This document shows, piece by piece, positions 16,072 to 24,238 of a stretch of DNA of 64,000 nucleotides. Source of the stretch: Pelomonas asaccharophilus_A (GTDB lineage: Bacteria > Pseudomonadota > Gammaproteobacteria > Burkholderiales > Burkholderiaceae_C). Location of the stretch: NCBI RefSeq assembly GCF_031458115.1, contig NZ_JAVDXV010000009.1, forward strand, positions 1-64,000, in the 5' to 3' direction. The position numbers were made by a program, and so were the translations under genes. Each line of letters begins with the position of its first letter. Within the stretch, counting starts at the first letter, position 1. The notes below the pieces were generated by a model. It was not told the DNA's origin. It searched no databases and worked only from the letters and a program-made list of their open reading frames with translations.

Positions 16072-17433
16072 TCAGGCGGCGCCGGCACCGCCGGGCACGG
16101 CGCCCAGCTCGCCCGATTCGCGTGCCTTCTTGCCGTAGACCCACTCGAACACCGGGCTGGCCATCATGGTCGTCACGACCGCCATCAGCACCAGCATGGA
16201 GAACAGCGCCGGGCCGATGATGCCCTTCTGCAGGCCGATGTTGATGATGATCAGCTCCATCAGGCCGCGCGAGTTCATCAGCGCGCCGATGCCCAGCGCC
16301 GTGCGGTTGTCCTCGCCGGCCATGCGTGCCGCCAGGTAGCAGGCGCCGAACTTGGCCAGCACCGAGGCCGCCAGCACGCCCAGCGCGATCAGCAGCAGCT
16401 GCACGGAATTGATCATGTCCAGCCGCGTGTTCAGGCCCGAGTAGGTGAAGAACATCGGCAGCAGCAGGATGACCGTCATCGGTTCGAGCTTCTTCTTCAG
16501 CTCGGTGGCGAACAGGCCGCGCGGCATGACGGCGCCCAGGATGAAGCCGCCGAAGATGGCGTGGATGCCGACGGCGTCCATGATGAAGGCCGACGTGCAG
16601 AAGGCGATCAGCGTGATGCCCAGCACCGCGTTGCTCATGTGGCCGTCGCGCTCGACCATGCGGCCCAGCGGCGCCAGCAGCTTGCGGCCGAACAGCATGA
16701 CGGAGGCCGCCCAGATGGCGCCGCCACCGATGGCCAGCACGGCCACGCCGGCGCCGCCACCGAAGGCCGCCAGCACCAGCGCCAGCACGCACCAGGACAC
16801 GGCGTCATCGAAGGCGCCGGCCGTCAGCGACAGCGTGCCCAGCGAGGTGTGGGCCAGGCCGCGCTCATTGATGATGCGGGCCAGCATGGGGAAGGCCGTC
16901 AGCGCGATGCAGGCGCCCATGAACAGCGTGGCGTTGGCCACCGAGATGCCGTCGGCGAACAGCCCCGGCACCTGCAGCAGCAGCGGCGTGATGAGGAACG
17001 CGATGAAGAAGGGCGCCGCGATGCCGGAGATGGACACGCCGATGGCGCTCTTGGCCTTGGTGGCGAAGTGGTCCAGCCGCAGTGTGGTGCCGACGAGGAA
17101 CATGTACAGGCCCACGCCCAGCTGCGCGCCGCAGTACAGGACGTTCTTCATCTCCTTGGGGAAGATGGCGGTCTGGACGTCGGCGGCCAGCATGCCGAAC
17201 AGCGACGGGCCCAGGATGACGCCCGCGATCATCTCGCCCACCACCTGCGGCTGCGCCAGGAACTTGGAACCCAGCCAGCCCACCACGCGGCAGGCCAGGA
17301 TGATTAGCCCCAACTGCAGGAAGAAGTGCACGCTGAAGTCGGTGGGGGAATACGTGGCCGCCACCGCGGGGGCCGGGCCACCGTGCTTGGCGAACACGTC
17401 GGCCAACATGGCCAACAGGTCAAGGTTTTCCAT
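16072..17433 (-). CDS. Cation:proton antiporter, CPA2 (Kef-type) family
   Basis: This 453-residue inner-membrane protein has about 12 hydrophobic helices and no C-terminal RCK/TrkA-N domain. Family landmarks include QPQVVGEMIAGVILGPSLFG (about 62-81), the exchanger-domain segment LTAGAFDDAVSW with the double acidic-type FDD pair (about 205-216), and ALMNSRGLMELIIINIGLQ near 392-410. It probably exchanges K+ or Na+ for protons. Such truncated Kef-like antiporters occur singly in many proteobacteria. The ion specificity cannot be read from sequence. Confidence 0.88.
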   Translation of the reverse strand: MENLDLLAMLADVFAKHGGPAPAVAATYSPTDFSVHFFLQLGLIILACRVVGWLGSKFLAQPQVVGEMIAGVILGPSLFGMLAADVQTAIFPKEMKNVLYCGAQLGVGLYMFLVGTTLRLDHFATKAKSAIGVSISGIAAPFFIAFLITPLLLQVPGLFADGISVANATLFMGACIALTAFPMLARIINERGLAHTSLGTLSLTAGAFDDAVSWCVLALVLAAFGGGAGVAVLAIGGGAIWAASVMLFGRKLLAPLGRMVERDGHMSNAVLGITLIAFCTSAFIMDAVGIHAIFGGFILGAVMPRGLFATELKKKLEPMTVILLLPMFFTYSGLNTRLDMINSVQLLLIALGVLAASVLAKFGACYLAARMAGEDNRTALGIGALMNSRGLMELIIINIGLQKGIIGPALFSMLVLMAVVTTMMASPVFEWVYGKKARESGELGAVPGGAGAA

Positions 17434-17579
17434 TGCGTTCCTGGTTATTCGTCGTCATTCCAGGCCGCAGCGACAGTCCTGTACAACGTTGTCTCCTGAG
17501 ATTGTTGAAAGCGCTGCCAATCTCGCAACGCACTGTGCCAGTTGAGTTTGTGAAGTCCATTGGAACTCACACTTCCGAG

Positions 17580-17622
17580 CCTACGTACCTACATCGCGTT
17601 TGCGAACAAGCAGGTACGTAGG
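17580..17622. promoter_or_regulatory. Inverted-repeat operator upstream of the antitoxin gene
   Basis: CCTACGTACCT (17580-17590) and AGGTACGTAGG (17612-17622) are perfect 11-bp inverted repeats with a 21-nt spacer, ending 14 nt before the antitoxin ATG. Each arm contains the self-palindrome TACGTA. Antitoxins of this type commonly repress their own operon by binding such repeats, so this is probably the autoregulatory operator. Confidence 0.6.
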
Positions 17623-17636
17623 TACGATCCGCGGCC

Positions 17637-17888
17637 ATGAAGCTGCTCACCAGCCGCGAGTTCAACCGCGACGTCAGCGTCGCCAAGCGCGCCGCGCTGC
17701 AGGAGCCGGTGCTGATCACCGACCGTGGCCAGCCCACGCATGTGCTGCTCAGCATCGGCGAGTACCGGCGCCTGACCGGCGAGGGCGAGAGCATCCTGGA
17801 ACTGCTGGCCATGCCCGAGACCATCGCCATCGACGCCGCCGACCTGGCAACCGACGGCGCCTGGGACCACCGCGAGAACCTGGGCTGA
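17637..17888 (+). CDS. Antitoxin, Phd/YefM family
   Basis: This 83-residue protein has the typical N-terminal Phd/YefM DNA-binding fold (MKLLTSREFNRDVSVAKRAA, then PVLITDRGQPTHVLLSIGEYRRL). A toxin-neutralising acidic C-terminus follows (ILELLAMPETIAIDAADL). It lies 10 nt before a PIN-domain toxin gene and 14 nt after an inverted repeat. It is expected to bind the toxin and the operator. Confidence 0.88.
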   Translation: MKLLTSREFNRDVSVAKRAALQEPVLITDRGQPTHVLLSIGEYRRLTGEGESILELLAMPETIAIDAADLATDGAWDHRENLG

Positions 17889-17898
17889 GCGCGTCGCC

Positions 17899-18396
17899 AT
17901 GTTCCTGCTCGACACCGGCATCGTTCTCGAACTGCGCAAGGCCAAGACGGCAGACTCGGACGCCGGCCTGGCCGCCTGGGCCGCCGCGCTGCCGCGGCAG
18001 AAGCTGTTCATCTCGGCGCTGAACCTGCTGGAGCTGGAGAGCGCCGCCGCCCGCCTGGGCCGCAAGGACCGCGCCGCCGGCCTGGTCGTGCGCGACTGGA
18101 TAGACAACCGCGTGATGCCGGCCTTCGAAGGCCGCGTGCTGCCGGTGGATGCCGCCGTCGTGCGCCGCCGCGCCCAGCTGCCCTACGCCAACACGCGCGA
18201 CGGCCTGCTGGCCGCGACCGCGCTGGAGCACGGGCTCACCTTCGTCACCCACCGCGTGTCGGCCTTCCGTGCCGGCCGCGTCAAGCTGCTGAACCCGTCC
18301 GGCTACGTTGCCCAGCCCACCGAAGAGGACGAAGACTGGGCCCATGGCGCCCAGTCCGGCCAGCAGTGGCTGAAGAACCTCTATGTAAGAGCATGA
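17899..18396 (+). CDS. PIN-domain toxin (VapC/FitB-like ribonuclease)
   Basis: This encodes 165 residues. The PIN acidic residues are visible as D5 (FLLDTGIVLEL), E45 (NLLELESAA) and D101 (NTRDGLLAATA). The fourth position, usually Asp or Asn in a TRNxxDF-like end, reads VTHRVSAF here, so the last acidic residue appears absent. The C-terminus extends beyond the PIN core by about 35 polar residues (PTEEDEDWAHGAQ...). VapC-type toxins cut tRNA or rRNA. The stop overlaps the start of the halogenase gene by 4 nt (ATGA). Confidence 0.88.
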   Translation: MFLLDTGIVLELRKAKTADSDAGLAAWAAALPRQKLFISALNLLELESAAARLGRKDRAAGLVVRDWIDNRVMPAFEGRVLPVDAAVVRRRAQLPYANTRDGLLAATALEHGLTFVTHRVSAFRAGRVKLLNPSGYVAQPTEEDEDWAHGAQSGQQWLKNLYVRA

Positions 18397-19925
18397 ACAA
18401 GCGTCGCATCCTCATCGTCGGTGGCGGCACGGCCGGCTGGCTGACGGCCGCCTACCTGGCCAAGGCGCTGCGCCTGGCCGAACGCCCTCACCTCGAAGTG
18501 ACCGTGCTGGAATCGCCCGACATCAGCACCGTGGGCGTCGGCGAAGGCACCTTCCCCACCATCCGCAGCACGCTGCAGTTCCTGGGCATCGACGAGGGCC
18601 GATTCATCCGCGAGACCTCGGCCACGCTGAAGCAGGGCATCCGTTTCGTCGACTGGGCGCAGGCACCGGACAGCGGTGGCGTACACCAGTTCTTCCATCC
18701 GTTCGAGGCGCCGTTCTACGCCGAGGACATCAACCTGGTGCCCTACTGGCTGCTGCAAGACGAAGCCACGCGCCCGCCGTTCGCGCAGGCCATGACGCTG
18801 CAGCAGCGCGTCGCCGAGGCGCAGCGCGCGCCCAAGCGCGCCGGCGAGGCCCCCTATGCCGCGCCGCTGAACTACGCCTACCACTTCGACGCCGCCAAGC
18901 TCGCCCGCCTGCTGGCCGACCGCGCGCGCCAGCTGGGCGTGGCGCATGTGCAGGGCACGGTGAACCATGTCGAGCTGGACGCCGGCGGCGCGATCCGCCA
19001 CGTCGACACCGCCGAGCACGGCCGCTTCCAGGCCGATCTCTACGTCGACTGCACGGGCTTCCGCGCCGAGCTGATCGGCGGCGCGCTGGGCAGCGAGTTC
19101 AAGTCGGTGCGCGACCTGCTGTTCGTCGACCGCGCGCTGGCGTGCAAGCTGCCGTTCGATGGCGCCGACACGCCGATGGAGAGCTGCACCATCGCCACCG
19201 CGCACGAGGCCGGCTGGCTGTGGGAGATCGGCCTGAACGGCTCCCGCGGCATCGGCTGCGTCTACTCCAGCCAGCACATCAGCGACGAGCGCGCCGCCGA
19301 GATCCTGCGCGCCTACTGCGGCGCCGGCCACGAGGAGCTGCCCATGCGCAGCATCCCGTTCGCGCCCGGCTACCGCGAGAAGCAGTGGGTGAAGAACTGC
19401 GTCGCCGTGGGCCTGTCCGCCGGCTTCCTGGAGCCGCTGGAGTCGACCGGCCTGGTGCTCATCGAAGCCGCCGTCGGCATGATCGCGGAGATGCTGCCGC
19501 ACAGTGGCCCGATGGACGCGCCCGCGCGGCGCTTCAACGAGCTGATGACGACGCGCTTCGACAACATCGTCAACTTCCTGAAGCTGCACTACTGCCTCAG
19601 CCAGCGCCCCGAGCCCTTCTGGCGGGACAACGCCAACCCCGCCACCATTCCCGAGCGCCTGGCCGAGCTGCTGGAGCAATGGAAGCTGCGCCCGCCCGGC
19701 CGATTCGACTTCGTGCTGGACACCGAGACCTTCGCGTTCTTCAACTACCAGTACATCCTGTACGGCATGGGCTTCGCAACCGACCTCAGCGCCGGCCGCG
19801 CCGACTTCACGCAGGAAGCGGAAGCCACCAAGCTGTTCGCGAAGATCCAGCGCTTCGCCGACCGGGCGCTCGTGGACCTGCCCAGCCACGCGTCGCTGAT
19901 CCGGCAGATCAACGCGGTGCGCTGA
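18393..19925 (+). CDS. Flavin-dependent tryptophan halogenase family protein
   Basis: This encodes 510 residues. The FAD-binding GGGTAGWLTA motif (10-19), the catalytic lysine K80 (TLKQGIRF, equivalent to PrnA K79) and the catalytic-type glutamate in GFLEPLESTGL are all present. The family motif WxWxIP reads WLWEIG here, with glycine in place of proline. These enzymes use reduced FAD, oxygen and halide to halogenate indole or other electron-rich substrates; the substrate is unknown. A partner flavin reductase is not adjacent. The start at 18393 lies within the toxin stop codon, so translation is probably coupled. The 3' end overlaps the convergent esterase gene by 17 nt. Confidence 0.85.
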   Translation: MNKRRILIVGGGTAGWLTAAYLAKALRLAERPHLEVTVLESPDISTVGVGEGTFPTIRSTLQFLGIDEGRFIRETSATLKQGIRFVDWAQAPDSGGVHQFFHPFEAPFYAEDINLVPYWLLQDEATRPPFAQAMTLQQRVAEAQRAPKRAGEAPYAAPLNYAYHFDAAKLARLLADRARQLGVAHVQGTVNHVELDAGGAIRHVDTAEHGRFQADLYVDCTGFRAELIGGALGSEFKSVRDLLFVDRALACKLPFDGADTPMESCTIATAHEAGWLWEIGLNGSRGIGCVYSSQHISDERAAEILRAYCGAGHEELPMRSIPFAPGYREKQWVKNCVAVGLSAGFLEPLESTGLVLIEAAVGMIAEMLPHSGPMDAPARRFNELMTTRFDNIVNFLKLHYCLSQRPEPFWRDNANPATIPERLAELLEQWKLRPPGRFDFVLDTETFAFFNYQYILYGMGFATDLSAGRADFTQEAEATKLFAKIQRFADRALVDLPSHASLIRQINAVR

Positions 19926-20862
19926 ACTGCTTCTCGGCGAAGCGCCACACCAGGCGTGACGCATCCGGCCCGCCCGCATCGCTGAAGCGCTGGCGCGCCG
20001 CGCCGCCGCTCCAGGCGTGGCCCAGGCCGTCCACCTGCACCAGCGTCGCCACGACCTGGCGGGCACGCTTGAACTGCGTGACCCGCATCGGGTAGCGGCT
20101 TCCGCGGCGCTGCTCGCGCACCTCGCCGGCCTGCGCCCCCGTCGCCCGGCTCCACAACTGAGCGGCAGCATCCGCGTTGCGTGCCGAGACCACGCCATCC
20201 GCGTCGCCGTGGATGACCAGCAGGGGTGGCCAGTCCTGTGTCTGCTCAGCGTCCACCGGCACACGCCGGCCCTGCATGGCGCCCACCGCCGAAGCGACCG
20301 ACTGCGCCACGCCCGGCGGCACGCCCGAGTGCATGGCCACGGCCTTGAAGCGTTGCGGATGCCGCGTGGCCAGCAGCGCCGCCATGCTGGCGCCGGCCGA
20401 CAGCCCCGCCACGGCCGTGCGCTCGCGGTCGGCCGCATAGAACACGCTGACCTGCTCGACCGCATGCAGGATCCAGTCGGCCTCGGCGCCGGCCCGGCCC
20501 GAGCGCGTGTCGAACCAGTTCCAGCAGCCCTGGGCATTGGCCAGCCGCGGCTGCTCCGGGTACAGCACCAGGAAGCGCTCGCGCGCGGCCAGCGCGTTCA
20601 TGCGCGTGCTGGCGGCAAAGCTCTTGGGGTCCTGGTGGCAGCCATGCAGCATGACCATCAGCGGCAGCTTCTCGCCGAAGCGCACGCCCGCCGGTCTGAA
20701 CAGCCAGTAGCGCCGCGGTCCGCGCGCCGACAGCACGCTGCCCATCAACCAGCTGCCCTCGCCCGGCGGCGCCTGGGCGCGTTCGCGCAGCGGCCGCGCC
20801 GCCTGCTTCAACAGCCGCGCCTGGCGGCCCAGCAGCGCGGCCCATGACGGCTGGCGCTTCAT
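19909..20862 (-). CDS. PHB depolymerase-family esterase (alpha/beta hydrolase)
   Basis: This 317-residue protein resembles the LpqC/poly(3-hydroxybutyrate) depolymerase family. The nucleophile motif GLSAGASM (about residue 150), the oxyanion-type segment MLHGCHQDPKSFAAST, the acid in IHGDADGVV and the histidine in GLGHAWSGG are all visible. No signal peptide is seen at the start used, MKRQPSWAALL at 20862. Substrates in this family range from short-chain PHB to feruloyl and acetylxylan esters, so only esterase activity is proposed. It lies 4 nt after the DUF2789 gene and converges on the halogenase. Confidence 0.85.
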   Translation of the reverse strand: MKRQPSWAALLGRQARLLKQAARPLRERAQAPPGEGSWLMGSVLSARGPRRYWLFRPAGVRFGEKLPLMVMLHGCHQDPKSFAASTRMNALAARERFLVLYPEQPRLANAQGCWNWFDTRSGRAGAEADWILHAVEQVSVFYAADRERTAVAGLSAGASMAALLATRHPQRFKAVAMHSGVPPGVAQSVASAVGAMQGRRVPVDAEQTQDWPPLLVIHGDADGVVSARNADAAAQLWSRATGAQAGEVREQRRGSRYPMRVTQFKRARQVVATLVQVDGLGHAWSGGAARQRFSDAGGPDASRLVWRFAEKQFSAPR

Positions 20863-20866
20863 GCGC

Positions 20867-21136
20867 TCAGGCCTGCTGCAATTCCTCGGGCGCCGGATGC
20901 TCGCGCAGGCAGGCGTTGAGCTGGTCGATCTGCAGCGTCCAGTCGCCGTCATCGGCATGCCATTCCTCGCGCAGGAAAGCGCGCTGGCTGTCGTTCCAGA
21001 ACGGCGCTTCCGACAGGTTCAGCGTCTGCGGCAGCGGCCGGTGCTGGCGGATGAAGGCTCGGACCTCGGCCGCCCCGTCGGGCAGGCCCAGCTGGGCGAA
21101 CAGCGCGGACAGGTCGTGGTGCGTGGTGGTGTCCAT
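20867..21136 (-). CDS. DUF2789 domain protein
   Basis: This 89-residue small cytoplasmic protein has the DUF2789 pattern: an N-terminal helix DLSALFAQLGLP, the FIRQHRPLP turn, then APFWNDSQRAFLREEW and an acidic-to-polar C-terminus. The function of the family is unknown. The start MDTTTHH at 21136 is supported by a GAGGA ribosome-binding site; the frame extends 11 codons upstream. It is followed after 4 nt by the esterase gene, so the two are probably cotranscribed. Confidence 0.85.
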   Translation of the reverse strand: MDTTTHHDLSALFAQLGLPDGAAEVRAFIRQHRPLPQTLNLSEAPFWNDSQRAFLREEWHADDGDWTLQIDQLNACLREHPAPEELQQA

Positions 21137-21208
21137 GAGGCATTTCCTCAAAGTCATGCGTGCTGCCACCTTAGAGGCCGGCCGCCGCGGCGCTTGTCAG
21201 CGGACGCC

Positions 21209-22006
21209 TCATCCGAGGGGTGCTGGATGCAGCGGCGTGGTCGCCACGCAGCGGAACTCGCCCGCTGCTTCGTCCAGGTCCCAGCGCTGCACCGCGGCGG
21301 GGCGCGTACGGATCACGTTGACGGAATTGCTGATGCCGCCGCGCAGCCGGTGGCTGACCGCGGTGCCGGCCTGCACGCACCAGAGGTTGCGCGCCAGCTC
21401 GGGCCAGCGCTCGCGCAGCGGCAGCACATAGGGCAGATGGATGTGGCCGCCCACCACCGCATCGGCACCGGCCGCCGCCCAGCGCCGCACCGCGTGGTGG
21501 CGGCCGCGCAGCAGGTTGGCGACGTCTTCATGCGTGATGGCCGCCACCGGCTGGTGCACCGCCACCAGCTTCAGCTGCGCCGGCGAAGCGCGCGCCAGCC
21601 GCGCCGCCACCCGCTCGACCTGCGCGGCCGACACCTCGCCATTGGAATGCCGCCAGCGCCGCGTCGTGTTCAGCGCGATGACCAGCAGGTCGTCGCGCTC
21701 GAACTCGCCCTCCAGCGCGGCGCCGAACACGCGCTCGAAGCCCCGATAGGGCCGCACGGCGCGCGTGAACAGATCGAACAGCGGGATGTCGTGGTTGCCC
21801 GGCACGATGAGGCGCGCAGGCACCTGCAGCCCGTCGAAGAACGCACGTGCACTGTCGAACTCGTGGGCGCGTGCGCGCTGCGTGATGTCGCCCGTAACCA
21901 GCAGCAGGTCGGGACGCAGCTCGGCGCACAGCTGCCGCAGTGCGGCCATCGCCACCGGCCGCTCGGTGCCGAAGTGCGTGTCCGAGACCTGCAGCGCGAC
22001 GGTCAC
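21209..22006 (-). CDS. Calcineurin-like metallophosphoesterase
   Basis: This 265-residue protein carries all the metal-binding motifs in order: QVSDTHFG (about 6-13), LLVTGDITQ (about 35-43), VPGNHDIPL (about 68-76), AVHQPV near 150 and GGHIHLPY near 188. This is the build of CpdA-like cyclic nucleotide phosphodiesterases and related two-metal phosphoesterases, but the substrate is undecided. Its start overlaps the stop of the lipid-kinase-like gene by 4 nt (ATGA), indicating translational coupling. Confidence 0.88.
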   Translation of the reverse strand: MTVALQVSDTHFGTERPVAMAALRQLCAELRPDLLLVTGDITQRARAHEFDSARAFFDGLQVPARLIVPGNHDIPLFDLFTRAVRPYRGFERVFGAALEGEFERDDLLVIALNTTRRWRHSNGEVSAAQVERVAARLARASPAQLKLVAVHQPVAAITHEDVANLLRGRHHAVRRWAAAGADAVVGGHIHLPYVLPLRERWPELARNLWCVQAGTAVSHRLRGGISNSVNVIRTRPAAVQRWDLDEAAGEFRCVATTPLHPAPLG

Positions 22007-22968
22007 GACCGCACCTCGCGGCGCTCTGGTGCCAGGCCGGGTGGCCGGATCAGCAGCAGCGGCTGCGCAGCCACCTCGAAGCGCAGCGGCAATGCCATCT
22101 TCAGCACCTCGCCGTCGGTGGCCACCTTAATGCGCTTCGCGCCGAAGCGCCGCGCCTTCACCGTCAGCGCCTGGAAGGCAAAGCTGCGCACCTCGTCCGC
22201 ATCACCCATGCGGCCGAACAGGCCACGCGCCAGCAGCGCCAGCAGGGACAGGCGGCCGACCGGCTTCAGCGTCACGCCGGCCAGACAGCCCTCGTCGATG
22301 GCCTGCGCCTCGGGCAATCCCACCTGCTCCATCTGCAGCGCGTTGTTGCCGACGAACAGCGTGGGCGTGCGCGCCTGCCAGCTCCGGCCCTGCAGCTCCA
22401 CCTCCAGATGCAGGCTGCGGTGGCCGCGCAGGAGGGTGCGAACGCCCGCCAGAAAGGCGATGAACCGGCTGCGCCCGAACTGGCGCTTCCAGCCTTCGCG
22501 CTCCTCCAGCAGACGTGCATACAGGCCCAGGCTGGCATTGACGAGGAACGCGCGGCCATTGACGCGGCCCACGTGCACGGGCATCGCTTCCTGCGTCAGC
22601 AGCACCTGCAGCGCGGCGTCCAGCTCTGCCGGAATGCCGTGCGTGCGCGCAAAGTAGTTGAAGGTGCCGCGCGGCAGCACGCCAAAGCGGCAGCCGCTGC
22701 CCAGTACCGCCTGGGCGACGCCGTTGATCGTGCCGTCGCCACCGGCCGCGACGACGATGCCGTCGACCTCGCGCGCGCGCCGCACCGCCTCACGCGCCGT
22801 CTCGGGCAGCTGGCCCGGCCGCGTCACCGGCAGCAGCTCGCAGCGCCGGCCGGCCGCTGCACAGGCGGCCTCGACGGCCGGCCCCAGCTCGTCGCGGTTG
22901 CCGCGACCGGACGCGCGGTTGAAGACGACGAACAGCGGCGCATCGCGGGAAGCGGGAGGTGAGGTCAT
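22003..22968 (-). CDS. Diacylglycerol/lipid kinase family protein
   Basis: This 321-residue protein is of the DAGK-catalytic (YegS/BmrU-like) family. Visible motifs are the N-terminal FVVFNRASGRG (about 13-23), the nucleotide-binding AAGGDGTINGVA (about 74-85) and LPRGTFNYFARTHGIP (about 96-111). The usual TxNDFAR signature reads GTFNYFARTHG. Such enzymes phosphorylate diacylglycerol, sphingosine or related lipids. The ATG at 22968 is preceded at a suitable distance by CGAGG. Divergent from the serine hydrolase gene with only 61 nt between start codons. Confidence 0.85.
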   Translation of the reverse strand: MTSPPASRDAPLFVVFNRASGRGNRDELGPAVEAACAAAGRRCELLPVTRPGQLPETAREAVRRAREVDGIVVAAGGDGTINGVAQAVLGSGCRFGVLPRGTFNYFARTHGIPAELDAALQVLLTQEAMPVHVGRVNGRAFLVNASLGLYARLLEEREGWKRQFGRSRFIAFLAGVRTLLRGHRSLHLEVELQGRSWQARTPTLFVGNNALQMEQVGLPEAQAIDEGCLAGVTLKPVGRLSLLALLARGLFGRMGDADEVRSFAFQALTVKARRFGAKRIKVATDGEVLKMALPLRFEVAAQPLLLIRPPGLAPERREVRS

Positions 22969-23017
22969 GGCATACGAGCCTCGCAGCATTTCATGGCTTC
23001 GTGTGTCGGACATCTCC

Positions 23018-23023
23018 CAGAAT
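23018..23023 (+). promoter_or_regulatory. Candidate -10 box directly before the serine hydrolase ATG (leaderless type)
   Basis: CAGAAT ends 6 nt before the ATG at 23030 and there is no Shine-Dalgarno sequence. Transcription from this box would start at or next to the start codon. A similar geometry is seen before the diguanylate cyclase (7949-7954) and leuS (42984-42989). Confidence 0.35.
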
Positions 23024-23029
23024 CTCCCC

Positions 23030-24238
23030 ATGAAAACGCCTCTGTTGGCCGGCCTGGCCGCCGCAGCGCTGCTGGCCGGCTGCGCCCATCGTCCCACGCT
23101 GCCGCCCGAGCCGCTGGCTCAGGCCGATGCGGCCGTCGAGCGAGTCATCGCCGCGCGCCAGATACCCGGCGCCGCGCTGTGGATGGAGCGGCTGGGCCAC
23201 GGCAGCCACCACCGCGCCTACGGCCAACGCGCCGTGGACCCGGCGCCCGAACCGCTGGACGAGGCCACCGTGTTCGATGCCGCGTCGCTGACCAAGCCGG
23301 TCGTCACCGCCACGCTGGTGCAGCTGCTGCGCGAGCAGGGCCGGCTGGACATCGAGGCGCCGCTGCAGCGCTACCTGCCCGGCTGCGGCGGCGACGACAA
23401 GGCCGGCATCACGCTGCGCCAGCTGCTGACGCACAGCTCCGGCCTGCCCGCGGGCCTGCCGGCGAAACCAGCAGGAGTGGGCGCGGGCGCGGGCGCGGGC
23501 GACTGGGCCGGCTCGCTGGACGCGCAGCGCATCGCCTGCGGCCTGCCGCTGACCGCCCCGCCGGGCACGCTGTTCCGCTACTCGGACGTGAACTTCATCC
23601 TGCTCGGCCGCATCGTCGAGCAGGTCAGCGGCCTGACGCTGGATCGCTTCGCCGAAGACGCGCTGTTCAGGCCGCTGGGCATGCGTGACAGCGGCTACCT
23701 GCCGCTGCGCCGCATGGACGCCACCCGCATCGCGCCCACCGAGCGGCTGAAGGACGGCACGCTGCTGCGCGGCGAGGTGCACGACCCGACCGCGCGCAAG
23801 ATGGGCGGCGTGGCCGGCCATGCGGGCCTGTTCACGACGACGGCCGACCTGGCCCGCTTCGCGCGCATGCTGCTGTCCGGCGGCGTCGCGGAGGACGGCC
23901 GGCGCCTGCTGTCGGCCGACAGCGTCGCGCTGCTGACCACCGCACAGTCGCCGCCCGCGCTGGCCGAGACGCGCAGCCTGGGCTGGGACATGGCCTCGCC
24001 CTACGCCCGCCCGCGCGGCACCCTGTACCCGCTCACCAGCTTTGGCCACACCGGCTTCACCGGCTGTGCGTTCTGGCTGGACCCGGGCAGCCGCAGCTTC
24101 TTCGTGCTGCTGTCCAACCGCGTGCATCCGGCGCTGGGCACCAACGTGCTGCCGCTGTACGGCGAGCTGGGCACGCTGGCGGCGCAGGCGGCGGGCGTGC
24201 CTGGAAACGGCAGTGGGGCAAGCCCGAGGGCCTGGTGA
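23030..24238 (+). CDS. Serine hydrolase lipoprotein, class C beta-lactamase fold
   Basis: This encodes 402 residues. The signal ends in a lipobox LLAGC, so it is probably an outer- or inner-membrane lipoprotein. The catalytic S-x-x-K motif is SLTK (about 86-89), the Y-x-N-type motif is YSDVN (about 183-187) and the third-box equivalent is HTGFTG. This matches the EstB/AmpC-like serine hydrolases, which include esterases and D-amino peptidases; true beta-lactamase activity is not implied. A low-complexity AGAGAGAG stretch lies in the middle. The last ~14 residues (GNGSGASPRAW) come from a repeat-bounded element and look unlike the family end. Confidence 0.85.
   Translation: MKTPLLAGLAAAALLAGCAHRPTLPPEPLAQADAAVERVIAARQIPGAALWMERLGHGSHHRAYGQRAVDPAPEPLDEATVFDAASLTKPVVTATLVQLLREQGRLDIEAPLQRYLPGCGGDDKAGITLRQLLTHSSGLPAGLPAKPAGVGAGAGAGDWAGSLDAQRIACGLPLTAPPGTLFRYSDVNFILLGRIVEQVSGLTLDRFAEDALFRPLGMRDSGYLPLRRMDATRIAPTERLKDGTLLRGEVHDPTARKMGGVAGHAGLFTTTADLARFARMLLSGGVAEDGRRLLSADSVALLTTAQSPPALAETRSLGWDMASPYARPRGTLYPLTSFGHTGFTGCAFWLDPGSRSFFVLLSNRVHPALGTNVLPLYGELGTLAAQAAGVPGNGSGASPRAW

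Noticed and set aside
16072..17433. Complete KefB/KefC glutathione-gated potassium efflux system
   Set aside because: The protein has only the exchanger domain and lacks the C-terminal RCK/TrkA-N domain and a KefF/KefG partner.
23470..23500. Short GCGGGC repeats in the serine hydrolase gene as a CRISPR-like or satellite repeat
   Set aside because: They encode an in-frame Gly-Ala run of a few residues, simple low complexity only.
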